Of a stretch of DNA of 64,000 nucleotides, positions 1-11,069 are shown piece by piece (positions within the stretch are counted from its first letter, which is position 1; every line of letters begins with the position of its first letter). This DNA is from Dendrocalamus latiflorus. Lineage: Eukaryota > Streptophyta > Magnoliopsida > Poales > Poaceae. Location of the stretch: contig CM029664.1 in the NCBI GenBank assembly GCA_017311315.1, forward strand, positions 43,282,640 through 43,346,639. The letters are read 5' to 3'. The position numbers and the translations under genes are program-made. The notes beneath the pieces are model-generated. The model was not told the DNA's origin, ran no database searches, and saw nothing but the letters and a program-made list of their open reading frames with translations.

Positions 1-638
1 ATGAAGCGTGAGAGCTATTACGAGTCATGGCCGAGAGATCAGACACTTTCGGGGATCTAGGACACACAAGGATACCCAGTAGTTACGCGATGGTAACTGC
101 ACCAGGCACGCCTATCCAGCCCTAAACTACAGTTCACCAATAAAAACTATAAAGTACTAGTGCGGTACAGCCAAATCTATGCCCACCAAACTGCAATAAG
201 GTACTGTGGGAGGCTGATCAAAGATGATAAATCAAATAGTCACCTTACAGTATACTACTTCACATTATGACCTAAGTTGTCCTTAGTCCTCCGTCCTCAC
301 AAACTGGATCTAACTACCTTAGTAGCCAAATACTTCCGTCTAATGTTCCTTGAAACCATACTAGGACAAGCAAATTTGGCCCTCTACATGGTAATGTACT
401 TACAAAAGGAGGCGTTGAATTTGCATGCATAGATATACCGTGCCTATCTTTGTTCTAGGGAACCTAGCTTGAACAACAACCATCTAATTCTAGCATAAGG
501 CACCATTTCCTGTACTTCTTACTACTCCACCACGAACAACTCAAACCTCAAGAACAGCAAAAGAGCAAGGAGGCGAGTGAACCGAAATGTAGTAGCATGG
601 AGAGAGGCTCCAGAGGTACAGAACCTAACACGGCTCAC
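1..638. other. unassigned; possible intron of a minus-strand gene
   Basis: No coding frame with recognisable similarity was seen on either strand. The segment lies downstream, in minus-strand sense, of the splice donor that ends the putative exon at 639-722. It may be intron if that exon is real. Otherwise it is plain intergenic DNA. Confidence 0.3.
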
Positions 639-722
639 CTTCTCCTCCGCGGCGTCCGTCTCGCGCTCTCGAGGAGGCCATGGAGGCCTGGGGGGAGCTT
701 GGTGGGCCCCATCCGCGGCCAT
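639..722 (-). CDS. putative first coding exon of an unidentified gene
   Basis: Read on the minus strand, an ATG at 722 opens a 28-codon frame that begins MAADGAHQAPPRPPWPP and continues RERETDAAEEK. It then meets a strong plant 5' splice site, AAG|GTGAGC, at 639/638. The composition (Met-Ala-Ala start, Pro/Arg-rich, then acidic) is typical of grass N-terminal exons, and local GC content is higher than in the flanks. Beyond the donor the frame reads on but loses protein-like character, so I end the exon at the donor. The rest of the gene would lie to the left, in 1-638 and outside the window. I do not recognise the product. A chance ORF in a GC-rich stretch is a real alternative. Confidence 0.3.
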
Positions 723-1064
723 TTACTGGGTCGTCGACCTTTCGCTTGCTTGAGGGAGTAGGGTACTACTACTGAGGAGTGAGGAAGGCAGCATGCAAGC
801 CGGGCAAGGGGAGGGCTGTGGGAAGCAAATCCTCTGCCGTTATGTGGCAAAGGCACCAACGGCACCACGCCACGGGCCGTTTGATCCGTATTCAATGCAC
901 CGGATTCCCCCGGGCGAGATATTGTGGGATCAGAATTTCTCACGAGATATCGAGATTTTATCGCCTGCCTAGATCCAAGCCGTCCCTTGGTTGATCGGAT
1001 GGTTAGGAGCGTGCCGAACGGCACAGTACTGTTGGCCTCTGCCTTTCCCATGTGAAGGCAGAGG
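723..1064. other. flank upstream of the putative exon
   Basis: If 639-722 is a first exon, this stretch is its 5' UTR and promoter on the minus strand. I see no clear TATA box at the expected distance and no other gene. Confidence 0.25.
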
Positions 1065-1072
1065 ATCTCGAC

Positions 1073-1584
1073 TAGGGGTGGAAAACGGTAACGGATAATT
1101 CGTTTTATCCAGTATTCGTATCCGAGAAAACATAAATGTGGTAAGCAAAAATCCGTATTCGAAAATATTCGTATTCGTATTCGAGAATATTCGTATCCGT
1201 ATTTGAGAGTATTCGTATTCGCATTCGTATTCGAGAATATTCGTATCCGTATTCGTATTCGAGACTATTCGATTCGTATTCGATCCGTTTCTAGAACATA
1301 TGAAAAATTCGTACAAATTTTGTGATTCAAAATTTGAATTTAGGCGATTTAAAACTGGTAACAGGTTAAAAACCGGTGAAAAATCGGTAAAACCGCTAGG
1401 AATCCGTTTTATCCGATATTTGTATCCGAGAAAATCCGTATTCGAAAATATCCGTATTCGTATTCGAGAATATCCGTATCCGTATTTGAGAATATTCAAA
1501 TTCGTATCCGTATTCGTTTGAAAAATATGGATTCGTATTCGTATTTGAGACTATTCGACCGTATCCGATCCGTTTCCACCCCTA
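1073..1584. mobile_element. hAT-type MITE, 512 bp, with 8-bp target duplication
   Basis: The ends are inverted repeats: TAGGGGTGGAAAACGG at 1073 and CCGTTTCCACCCCTA ending at 1584. They are flanked by a perfect 8-bp direct repeat, ATCTCGAC, at 1065-1072 and 1585-1592, the duplication length of the hAT superfamily. The interior has no transposase. It is almost entirely a run of short CGTATTC / GAATATTCG permutations. Long open frames in it are produced by this simple repeat and are not genes. The perfect duplication suggests a fairly recent insertion. Confidence 0.88.
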
Positions 1585-1592
1585 ATCTCGAC

Positions 1593-2390
1593 CCAGGGCT
1601 GCGTGTCTCCCAAAGAAAGGAAACCAGTTAAAACAAAGAAAAAGGACAGGCCATTTCTTGGGCTTGGCTGAGTGTGTGTGTGTATGGGCGTGCTGTGCGC
1701 TGTGCAGAGGCAGCAGGGGCAAAAGGAAACGAGGGAGCAAATGAGCAATGGTTGTCAGCTATATTTTCTGCTTTTGCTCGAGTCTGTGCAGTCCTCACTG
1801 CCACCGCAGCGCGCGCCCACACACACACGTACAACAGTCTTACCTCTATCTCTCTGGCTGTCTCCGCTGTGTGTGTGTATGTGTGTAGCTCGGAGACGGT
1901 CTCCGATTAGTTTACTGGGAAGCCAAACGGTCACTGTGAGTGGGCCATCGTACATGCTTTAGCCAGCTGTCAGTCGCCGGGCTCGCGCTACTAGACCCAC
2001 ATCATACATCACACAGCCATTCCAGGGTGCGTTTTGATTCCCTCGACCAGGGTGCGAGCCATGTAGGCTGCCCTAGACTGGATAAGTTATATAAGTATCT
2101 ACAATGGTTTGTTTTTTAAGGTTACCTCTAAATCATCTATATAATCTAAAAACAACACTAAAAACAATCACTCTAATAGTAAATTATTTATTTAACTATT
2201 ATATATCATTTTTATCATAACTTCCTGCCTCACACCCTCATTATTTGTGTTAGTTTACAAGCTAAGTTATCGCTTGCATAAGAGATAGCACATTATCTCT
2301 TCTCACCTCTTCTTTCCTCCACATAGGATTTTAATTACTTAATATAGTTAAAAGACAATTGAGATGGCACTATTAAAAATGCCCTAAGGT
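1593..2390. other. intergenic, microsatellites and AT-rich MITE-like stretch
   Basis: TG/CA dinucleotide runs occur near 1672-1684, 1820-1830 and 1867-1885. From about 2085 to 2387 the sequence is AT-rich and ends in ATTAAAAATGCCCTAA, which resembles common grass MITEs, but I could not define matching ends. No gene is supported. Confidence 0.4.
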
Positions 2391-3164
2391 GGGTTGTTTG
2401 GTTGGCTATTTTTATTGAGCTAGGATATGGCAAGAAGTTGTTTGGTTGGTTATATTAGTAGGTTGGATGAATGTCTGGATGCAAGAGATGGTGTTTGGAT
2501 GGTTGCATATAACATGAATTTGCTCACCTCTTTCCATTGGGCGGTGAGGTTACTCTCTACGATGCAATAGAAGAAGGAGAAAAACAGTTAAGTTCAAAAC
2601 TATTGTGTGCTCTATTATTCTACTTAGCCAATTTAACATGATTAACCTTTGAATATAATCGTGCGATCCTTTGAGATTAGTAAATAATTAGCTAACTGAT
2701 GATTGACTTCGAATGACTTGTATTTTTCTTATACGTACTTAGTCTTAGTCTGGTGGTTCGAATGAGTAGCATTGAGCTATAAGTCTGGCACTTTGCATTC
2801 TAAGTTTCTTTAGTGAACTTGAGACTTTACCATACAAGTTAACCAGTTGAAACATACAATGTAGGACAATTTAAAATTGGCATTGTTAAGTTCAACAAGC
2901 AATCACAGTGGAATTTTATTAAAAAAGAAACAAATACCACAATCTTGCTAACAGTTACATTCATAATATAATACACATTTTGTTTACAGTAATCCAAGGC
3001 TACTCAAGCATATCAATGGGTCTCATGAGCAGTATCAAAATTAAAAATGCAACATTGACTAAAATCATCATTGACCAGTACCACATGGTGCGTCAGAATT
3101 ATGTTTTGATCACTTGCACCACATCACAAAGAGACAACCAATCAGCAACATATATAAATAAGAC

Positions 3165-3251
3165 AAGCATCCAACATTTCTATCATATATAATTATGCCA
3201 AGCATCCAACACTTTCATCATATATAATTAAGCCAAGCATCTAATATTTTC
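3165..3251. repeat. 35-bp tandem repeat, about 2.5 copies
   Basis: Units start with AAGCATC at 3165, 3200 and 3235, and each full unit contains CATATATAATTA. The array lies inside the PIF relic. Confidence 0.7.
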
Positions 3252-3461
3252 CAATGTCATTCATGTGTGGTGCCCCTTACCACCACTAGCCACTTGTCCA
3301 CTACCACCTTATGAGGGGTTTGCATATACCACCTCAGTGCATTAATAGTGAGATGTTTAGGGGGTTTTACAAATGAGTGTCTAACACCTTAGTACAAAAA
3401 AATGCTCAGATTGTTAGCAGTCAGTGAGAGGGCCAGGGTTGGACTGCAAGAAAGAAGTAAC

Positions 3462-3838
3462 CTAAAGCACACGTCTAGCCTTAGACATCTGCACAAATAC
3501 CAAGCTCATGGCCTTGTGCTCAGCAAGGTAGGTTAGGATAGCCATTAGGGACTCCTCACTGAACCCAGGCAGATCCATGACTACACTGTTTAACTCAAAA
3601 CACGCCTCAGCGTGCACAATGTACTGATGGCCCTAGCCATTTTGCAGACTTCATCAAACATTGAGGTTAAGGGTAGTGTTTCATCCTCAGACACAAGAGG
3701 GGGCCTTTTCCTTTTCCCACTTATGATGGAGTTGTCCTTACCACTACTTGTAGCAGCAACAGTAGTACCACCAATAGTAGCACCAGGAGCAGCACTTGCA
3801 CCTCCCACACCCCAAACATCACCATCATCACAATCCAT
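3462..3838 (-). pseudogene. Myb/SANT-like ORF of the PIF/Harbinger element
   Basis: On the minus strand the frame shows the C-terminal part of the Myb/SANT-like protein that accompanies plant Harbinger transposases. A GKRKR basic patch is followed by acidic SEDE, a helix with DEVCKMARAI, and then MDLPGFSEESLMAILTYL and EHKAMSLVFVQM, ending at a stop at 3464-3462. Near 3613 the reading frame changes by one base between MARAIS and the HAEACFEL block, so it is broken. In the family this protein binds transposon ends and cooperates with the transposase. The upstream end of this copy runs straight into transposase sequence, which points to an internal deletion. Confidence 0.65.
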
Positions 3839-3859
3839 CCCATCACCAGTAGTAGCACC

Positions 3860-4450
3860 ATCAACACCAACAGATAGGTGCCATCAATTGCCCCAATGCA
3901 GTCCTAATACACACAAAAAATAATTCGATTTATTACTGCAATTAAGTTTGCACATTTTGGGTGTTAACTAAACTTAAGGTGACAATCATTTTACCTTGAA
4001 GTAGGGGTACTACCTTCTATTGTTTAGGATTTTAGGGTGCACATCATTTGAGGGTGGCCAGATGCCCGGATCATTTCATTGCGCTACTCATCAACAACAT
4101 ATAGAATCTCATGAAAGTACTAACTAATGGTTTCAATTGTTCTCCTGAAGATAGGCTACAAAGCCCTAAACCTATTGTTGTGGCCAGCAACTAGGAGAAA
4201 CATTGCGACTTGTTCCTCAACATAGCAATGAATGTTGTCTTGTAGTATATGCGTTTCACGAAACAAACTTGAAAAAAGGGCCCTTTGCATCCTAAGCTAC
4301 TCCAAGCAATGGGTGTTATCTGAATGGTAGATCCATCTTAGGTTGGATTACCTAGCTATATCTCTTTCTAGCATAGGACTATAGGTGATCCGTGGGCTAT
4401 GTTTCCTAGCTCTTCTTAGGATGGCAAGCATGTAGGCACACATGATAGCC
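3860..4450 (-). pseudogene. PIF/Harbinger transposase fragment
   Basis: Minus-strand translation shows the N-terminal half of a Harbinger DDE transposase: RITYSPMLERD, then EEQVAMFLLVAGHN, FRRTIETIS and FHEILYVVDE, interrupted by several in-frame stops. A spliceable intron (donor AAG|GTAAAA at 3995/3994, acceptor TTAG|GAC at 3904/3903) joins YFK to DCIGAIDGT, the block carrying the first catalytic Asp of the DDE triad. After this block the sequence changes to the Myb/SANT-like ORF. The second Asp and the Glu are missing, so the enzyme cannot be active. Confidence 0.7.
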
Positions 4451-5856
4451 ACTAGACAAGCACCTCTAACGATTAGCGTACGACGATTATGTGTCAATTC
4501 ATCTAGCAATAACAATAATGCATGATGGTGCTGTCACTAGCTTAATGCAATCACATCTATAATATGCACCACATGCATATATGCCACGATTGCCATATCC
4601 AAGGGATGCTCCTCCAGTGGCATACTATCATCGACCAATAGAAGTAGTGCTTAGATAAATTAACCACACCAAGTGTAGCATCATGTTCTCAAAATTAATA
4701 AATGAATAGCATCAGATCAAGTGCATAGGAAAAATAGAACATGCTACCTACTACACATGGCAAAATGAATATGCTTGAGCACAACTAAAAGTATGGAAAG
4801 TGTATAACAACATTATAAGGTGTAGTAGGAGGATAGTGAGCAAACATAGACTAAAGTAGAGTTAACAAATCCCAGTACCAGCTCATTCCTAGATCTGATT
4901 CTTGCTAATTTGTTTACTACCATCAGTTAAGGATGCATTTCACACCAACCTTACATCCAAAAAATCTTAGCTATACAGATATACAAGATTCCATACCAAC
5001 CAAGTGATAAGATCAAACAACAATACCATATCTACTTGTTTTCTAACTGTGGATAACACGAAGATATGAAACAATACCAGATCTACATGTGGACGAAACA
5101 AACATAAATCTCACTCAATCTACCAGATCTAGTGTACGTGATCTAAACCAAACTAAATCAAAGCTCAGGAGGGGAGAGGGGGAAGGACCAGAGAACAGGG
5201 AGACGGGCAAGAAGAAACTACAAATGGAGAAGGGGAAGAGGGGAAGCGCACCTTGCAGTCTGGAGTACCCCATTGGACACCACGCCCACCAAACTTACCT
5301 TGATTCTTGCCGAAGAGATCCTGAGAAGAGGGTCGAGCGCAAGAAAGGAACAAGAAAGAGTTGTTCGCTAGATAGAAATGAGAGTAGGCGAGCAGTGCAT
5401 ATGAGGTAACCCTAGCACGTTCGAGTGAGCCAAAGGGGGTATACCCTCGCACGAGCAGGTGCAAGCAAGCACGAGTGGGTGTAAGCCGAAGCTGCGCGCA
5501 TTGCATCATGCTGGCCTGCATCAGAGAGCAAAGCCTGATCTACTCATTTCCCTTAGCCCAGAATGGGGTTGCAATTTGTATGCCCTAGGCCAAGCCGGAC
5601 TGAGTATACAAGCAACAAAACAGCTAGATGAGGGTGCAAGTTGCATCCACTCATGTCATGTAGGCTATAGACAGGCAACCAAACACACCCCTGGTGACCT
5701 AGACTAGTTATGGCCTCCTGGATCAAATTCAACCATTGGCAATGGGCCCCACCTGTCATCAAGACCACCTGACAGCCGCGGAATTTCTTTCTTCCTCGCT
5801 GGGAATTTCTCGAGCTCCGTGTGAGCAGCGAGCAGCCAGTGATCAACATTTCTAAG

Positions 5857-6124
5857 GCTCCGCTCATTTTGGCTTGAGTTTCTGGTTTATTTTTTACTAT
5901 TCATAAATTTTGTCTTTTTCTGACTTTTTTTTAGCTTTTTTGCCGGTTCTTTTTTCCGTATTTGTTTGCATTGTCCGTGATAGGCTAACATATTTTTTTC
6001 TATTTTTAATTTTTTTTTAAAATTTAGTTACATCAAATAAGTCACCATCAACTATAATATAATTTCAGCCAGTTATAGTGCAATTTCAGTCATAAGCCAA
6101 CTTATTTCAGCTCAACAGAGCGGC
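5857..6124. mobile_element. probable hAT-like MITE, 268 bp
   Basis: The left end begins GCTCCGCTC. The right end is the loosely inverted GAGCGGC. The flanks TTCTAAG (5850-5856) and ATCTAAG (6125-6131) look like a slightly decayed duplication. The interior is AT-rich and ends with CATAAGCCAACTTATTTCAG, a motif common in grass MITEs of this type. Confidence 0.45.
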
Positions 6125-6365
6125 ATCTAAGTTCTAGGTTGTCAGTGATCAACAACAATATGTCACACTACTAGGAAAACCTTTTTACCATAAACATTGC
6201 AACCACTGAGAGTGGGTTTTACTCGTGCATGGAAAGCCATCTATCCTGCAGTGCACTGCAATTGAGATTTTTTTTCTCCGCATGCTTCCTCCTCCTGGGC
6301 ATTGGAGTCGCGCGTGCATGCATGCGTAGTGTATACACATCGCTAAGCGGCAGTGGTAGCAATGG

Positions 6366-6618
6366 GCCTGTTTGGTTGGTGCCTAACCTTGCCATGCCTA
6401 AGCTTAGGCAATATGTGGCTGCCACAGAAAGTGTGGCTAACAAAATCGAAGCCACACTTGTGGCAAAGTTTGGCAAGAAACTGAGTCTATGACGTGTGGG
6501 GCCGGGTGCTAAGAAAGTGTGGCATGCCACAGTTACGTCAGTGAACCAAACAACTACCTAAAAACTGTGGCACGCCTAACTTGTGGCTAGGCAACTTCTG
6601 GTCATGAACCAAACAGGC
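6366..6618. mobile_element. MITE with 12-bp inverted ends
   Basis: GCCTGTTTGGTT near 6367 is matched in inverted orientation by AACCAAACAGGC at 6607-6618. The interior has several copies of GTGGC/GCCAC and no coding frame. No convincing target duplication is visible, so the superfamily is left open. Confidence 0.5.
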
Positions 6619-7141
6619 ACCACTTCTGCTTGGCTCTGCTTCTCTCTCTTGTGTCTCCCTTCTGCAGCCACCACCAGCAGCAGCAGGTGGCCTCTGTGCT
6701 GCTTTGGTTGCTTTTATCGTGTCTCAGGAAACGGGAAACGTCGGGGGCTGTGAGGGATCGAGTGAGGGAATGTCACGTATGATTTTTTTAATAAATAAAT
6801 GAGATAATTTTTGTGTCATCGTTTTGAAACTATATATCGACTTATCGGTATTTAGTTCGTTCATATAAACACATATACTAAAACAAAAAATTATTAGCTA
6901 CAGCTATAAGTCATAGTTGAAAGGAATGCCTAAAGAGTGTAGGAGGAGAGGGGGCCCGAATCCCAAGAGATTAGCAAATATTTGTCTTCCTTTCTTTAAT
7001 GCTGTTTTGAATTCGCTTATGAGTTCCGCACCTGGTGGGTCTGGCATTTGGGATTCCATGACAATTATTCATAGTTGCCTTAAGAAAAGAAAAAAAGAAC
7101 AATTATTCATAGTTGCCTCAAGAAAAGAAAAAAAAGAAAAT
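6619..7141. other. intergenic with short dispersed-repeat relic
   Basis: About 6785-6925 shares the phrase GGCTTATCGGTATTTAG (here GACTTATCGGTATTTAG), followed by similar AT-rich sequence, with 53430-53515. This indicates a dispersed MITE-like family. No gene was seen. A 36-bp stretch at 7060-7140 is internally duplicated (ATTATTCATAGTTGCCT twice). Confidence 0.4.
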
Positions 7142-7146
7142 GTCAC

Positions 7147-7392
7147 TGTTGTAGGGGTGGCCCCCACCTAAGCCCAGTAGACCTGATAGAAGGATGTAAG
7201 GCCCAAAATGGGACATGTGCAATGACATAAATACCCCTGAGGAGAATACTCACGTGTAAGGGTATAATTGTAAAAGCACTCCCCATATGGATGTATATAT
7301 ACATCACAGGCCATGGGGAGAAACCCTAGGCCATTCACTCACCTAACTCTTCACTACCATACTCTCTCTCTGTTTGGTCTGTAACCACAACA
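7147..7392 (+). repeat. 5' LTR of G1 (246 bp)
   Basis: It runs from TGTTGTAGGGGTGG to CTGTAACCACAACA. The sequence right after it, ending CGTGGGGA, sits where the primer-binding site belongs. It only weakly resembles the usual tRNA-Asp type site. A TATATATACAT stretch at 7293 may be the LTR TATA region. Confidence 0.9.
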
Positions 7393-7444
7393 GTTGACGT
7401 CATCCGTGGGGAGGACAAGAGCAAGCCTCCAGATCTGAAGGAGG

Positions 7445-8990
7445 ATGTCACCAAAGAAAGCTTCACCATTGGTGACGAAGAAGAAGAAGGCGGAGGCGGC
7501 AAAATCTCGCGTCAATACCAGGGCTTCGACTTTAGCAGCTGCAGGTACGGGTGGCGGCGCGGGTGTGACGGCCAATCCCGCCACCAGCGACACAACGCCA
7601 GACCCCGCCACCGTCGCTGCGCCGCCCAACCCCGCCACCACCACCCCGACCACCAACTCCGGCGGTGGCAACGCAGACGCGCCCACTTCCCACTCGGCGC
7701 GGGAGTGGAGACCGCCCTGCTGGTGGCCCTCAACGCGTTCCAGCAGGAGCTGTCAGATCTCCGCGGGGCCGTGCGAGACATACAAGAGGCTCGGAGCCAA
7801 TGCGCCACGCCGGTGGTTGTGCCTGAGCCCACCTCGGCAAGGGCGGATAGCCGCGACGCTCTTGCGTCCAGTCGCGTCCCACTACGGCGCATAGACCCGG
7901 AGTCCCCGCTCTCCGCGGGCCTGCAGCAAGCGGCATGGCCCGAGGACTCCAAGTTCCTGAGCGTCATCGAGGCGTACAAGGGTGACTCCGACCCGCGAGA
8001 GTTCGTACGCGTGTATGAGACCGCTATCGAAGCCGCTGGCGGAGACGACACCACAAAGGCAAAAGGACTCCCCCTCGCGTTACAAGGGGTGGCGCTATCC
8101 TGGTTCTTCACCATCGAACCACAGTCCATCTACGCGTGGGAACAAATCCGCGACCGACTCTACAACAACTTCCAGGGAAACTACGTCGAGCGTGTCGATG
8201 CGGACCAACTCTTCACAGTCAAGCAGAAACCCGAGGAGGGGCTCCGGACTTACTTCAAACGCTTCGCCAAGGTACACTACCAAGTCAGGGACATTGACGA
8301 GGCAACCATCCTCAATGCAGTGACACAAGGTCTCCGTCCGGGACCGCTCGCTGAATATAACGCGCGGAAGCCACTCAAGTCGGTGGCAGAGCTCTTCAAC
8401 AAAATGGAAACGTAAGCCCGAGCCGAGGAGGACGCGCGGAGGCGCAGCGGCGACAGCTCTGATGCCGGGCAAGCGGTGGAGTTGTCGCAAGGGAGAAGCG
8501 CAAGAGACAACCCGAGGACAAAACACAAGCAAGCATCTGCGGGTGACACTCGTGAGCGCGTCGACGATGGGGTGCACCAAAACTCGCCCTACGGCAGGCG
8601 CAAGCCCCGGCGTAACCGGCGAAGACCCCAAAAGGCCCGCCACGTCCTCGCTGCGCAAGGCGTTCCCCGGGAAGCCGCTTCAACCTCGCGCGTCGGAGGA
8701 GGGCGCGAAGGAAGCCGCAATGAGAAGCCGCGTGCGGAGCAGGAAAGCCTAGAATACGGCAGATGGTGCGAAGTGCACGGCTACGGGGGCCATTTCACGC
8801 GGACATGCACCAAAATCGCGGCGCTACGGCAAGCAATGGCCCACGTACGGGCCTCGGAGATACTGGGCCCAGCAATAGCCCACGTACGGCGTACGCAAGG
8901 CACTCCCTCGCGCGCTGGGCCCCCCGGAGAGACCCAATGCCGTGGTGTTAACGTCATCACTGGAGGCTCTTCGTTGCACACTTCCCCAGC
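7445..8990 (+). pseudogene. gag of G1 (capsid and nucleocapsid)
   Basis: It starts MSPKKASPL, followed by an Ala/Thr/Pro-rich tract (frame 2). After a one-base shift near 7700 it continues in frame 1 with the capsid-like retrotransposon gag block (EAYKGDSDPREFVRVYETAI, ALQGVALSWFF, YNNFQGNYV). A TAA at 8413 replaces the Tyr codon seen in G2. After a basic, low-complexity stretch comes a zinc-knuckle-like WCEVHGYGGHFTRTC near 8766. The product would package the element RNA into cytoplasmic particles. It is broken and cannot be made intact. Confidence 0.85.
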
Positions 8991-8999
8991 ACAGCTACC

Positions 9000-9520
9000 T
9001 CCGCGGGCGCCCCATCGCAGCATCACCTTCACGTCAGCCGATGCCCAGGGCGTAGAATTCCCCCACCAAGATCCCTTGGTCATCCAGGCCGACATCGCAG
9101 GTTGCGACGTCAGGCGTATCCTCATTGACGGAGGGAGCTCCGCAAATATCTTGTTCGCAGAGGCCCTTGATCGTATGGGAGTACCTCGGAGCCTACTACA
9201 AGCTTCGGAAGCCCCCCTCCAAGGCCTCGGAGGGCAGCCGTTGAAGGCTTTGGGTCAGATACGTCTCCAAGTCTCCTTGTGTCAGGCCGACAACGCCAGG
9301 ACAGAAGACGTCGTCTTCGACGTCGTGGGCGTCTCGTATCCATATAATGCCATATTGGGCCGGCCTGCTATCAACTCCTTCGAAGCGGTCCCGCACTACG
9401 CCTTCCTATGCATGAAGCTCCCAGGCCGGCGAGGCGTCATCACCGTCTTCGGCGATCAGGATATGGCTAGGAGCATCGAAACCGGAGCTGGAAGCCTGCA
9501 CCGTAAGGTGCACGTCCTCG
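9000..9520 (+). pseudogene. aspartic protease domain of G1
   Basis: It is in the same frame as the preceding gag tail. The active-site block reads LIDGGSSANILF at about 9120-9155, and the flap and second conserved block includes YPYNAILGRP near 9340. The DGGSS form instead of D-T/S-G is usual in Tat elements. The role would be polyprotein processing. This stretch is intact, but the flanking polyprotein is not. Confidence 0.8.
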
Positions 9521-11060
9521 CCAACAAGTACCAGGCGGACGCGCCATCCACCCCAGGATGGACACCTAAGCCCTACCCGGAGGGCGGAGTGAAGAGGGTG
9601 CCACTCCAGGCGGAGGGGCAGCTCGTATCCATAGGCGAGGGCCTCCCTCCGGACGTAGAGCAAGACTTGCTCCGAGTTCTTGGGGCTAACATAGATGTCT
9701 TCGCATGGTCCCCGGAAGATATCAAAGGAGTGGACCGCGCCCTCATCGAACATAACCTCGCGATCCGCCCTGACGCCAGGCTAGTCAAGCAGAAACTTCG
9801 CCGTATGTCCATGGACCGGCAGCAAGCGGCCAAGGTGGAGGTGGCGAAGCTCCTTCGAGCCGGCGTTATCCGCGAGGTCCAACATCCGGACTGGCTCGCC
9901 AATCCGGTGTTGGTCAAAAAGGCCAGCGGCGCCTGGCGCATGTACATCGACTTTACCGCCCTCAACAAGGCATGCCCGAAGGACGATTACCCTCTGCCGC
10001 GCATAGATCAACTGGTCGACGCTACCGCCGGATGCGAGCTCATGAGCTTCTTGGACGCCTACTCCGGCTACCATCAGGTCTACATGGCCAAGTACGACGA
10101 GGATAAAACCAGCTTTATTACGCCGGTGGGGACCTTTTGCTTTGTCAGGATGCCCTTCGGCTTGAAGAACGCGGGCGCAACCTTCACCCGCCTCGTCGCG
10201 CTGGCCCTAGCCGTTCAGCTAGGGAGGAACGTGGAGGCCTACGTGGACGACGTGGTAGTAAAAACCAGGCAGCTCGCCTCCCACGGTCGGGATCTTCAGG
10301 AGACCTTTGACAACCTCAGGAAGGCGGGCATTAAGCTCAATCCGGACAAATGTGTTTTCGGTGTGCAGGCGAGCAAGCTCTTGGGCTTCCTCGTATCCGG
10401 GCGAGGCATTCAAGCGAACCCCGACAAGGTCGACGCTATCCTGGGCATGGAACCGCCCAAGACGACGCGGGAGGTCCAGAGGCTGGCAGGCCGCATGGTG
10501 GCTCTGAGTCGTTTCCTTTCCAGGGTAGTGGAGCGGGGCTTGCCATTTTTCAAGACCCTCCGCGGTTGCGACGGGTTTCATTGGGGACGACGACTGCGCA
10601 AAGGCCTTCGACGACCTCAAGAAACACCTCGCAACCCTTCCCACCCTGGTGGCCCCAGCACCAGAGGCTCCCCTCCTACTCTACCTCGCCGCCTCGGCAA
10701 CGGCGGTCAGCGCCGTCCTCCTCCTCGAAGAAGGCGCTCTCCAGCGACCAGTGTACTTTGTCTCCGAAGCCCTCTAGGGCGCCAAGACGCGGTATACCGA
10801 GCTCGAGAAGCTTGCCTACGCGCTGGTCATGGCCTTAAGAAATCTCCGACATTACTTCCTGGCGCACCCGATAACGGTGCCATCCTCGTTCCCTCTGGCG
10901 GAGATGCTGCACAACAAGGAGTCCACAGGGCGAATCGGCAAATGGGCGGCCGAGCTTGCCCCATTCTCCCTAACATACGCCTCCCGAACGGCGATCAAGT
11001 CTCAAGTTCTGGCGGACTTCCTAGCGGAATGGACCCCTCCAGCTCAGCCTGTCCTCCAGG
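9520..11060 (+). pseudogene. reverse transcriptase and RNase H of G1
   Basis: RT blocks are in order: VIREVQHPDWLANPVLVKK, GAWRMYIDFTALNKACPKDD, LPRIDQLVDAT, FLDAYSGYHQV, FCFVRMPFGLKNAGATF and the catalytic YVDD at about 10239-10250. The thumb region (LLGFLVSGRGIQANPDK) follows. Near 10565 a frameshift moves the reading to frame 2, where the RNase H part (EKLAYALVMALRNLRHYF) continues through a TAG at 10775-10777. That TAG is where a Gln codon is expected in the family. Confidence 0.88.
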
Positions 11061-11069
11061 TAGAAGACC

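Larger units (their letters stand above)
2391..5690 (-). mobile_element. decayed PIF/Harbinger DNA transposon
   Basis: The right end, read inward on the minus strand, is GGGTGTGTTTGGTTGCCTG (5690 leftward), a PIF-type terminus. The best left partner is GGGTTGTTTGGTTGGC at 2391. A second candidate, GGGTGCGTTTTGATTCCCT, is at 2025. No matching 3-bp TWA duplication was found, so the borders are approximate. Inside, on the minus strand, lie a broken Harbinger transposase and a Myb/SANT-like second ORF. Further right, donor-like sites (AAG|GTAAGT near 5299, AAG|GTGCGC near 5252) suggest a spliced 5' UTR. Stops and a frameshift show the copy is dead. Confidence 0.6.

Noticed and set aside
969..1499. 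Long minus-strand open frame
   Set aside because: It is the translation of the simple-repeat interior of the hAT MITE plus flank; no domain and low complexity.
2025..2090. Alternative left end of the PIF element
   Set aside because: The terminus resembles the right end, but its subterminal sequence is in direct rather than inverted orientation and no target duplication matches; kept only as an alternative.
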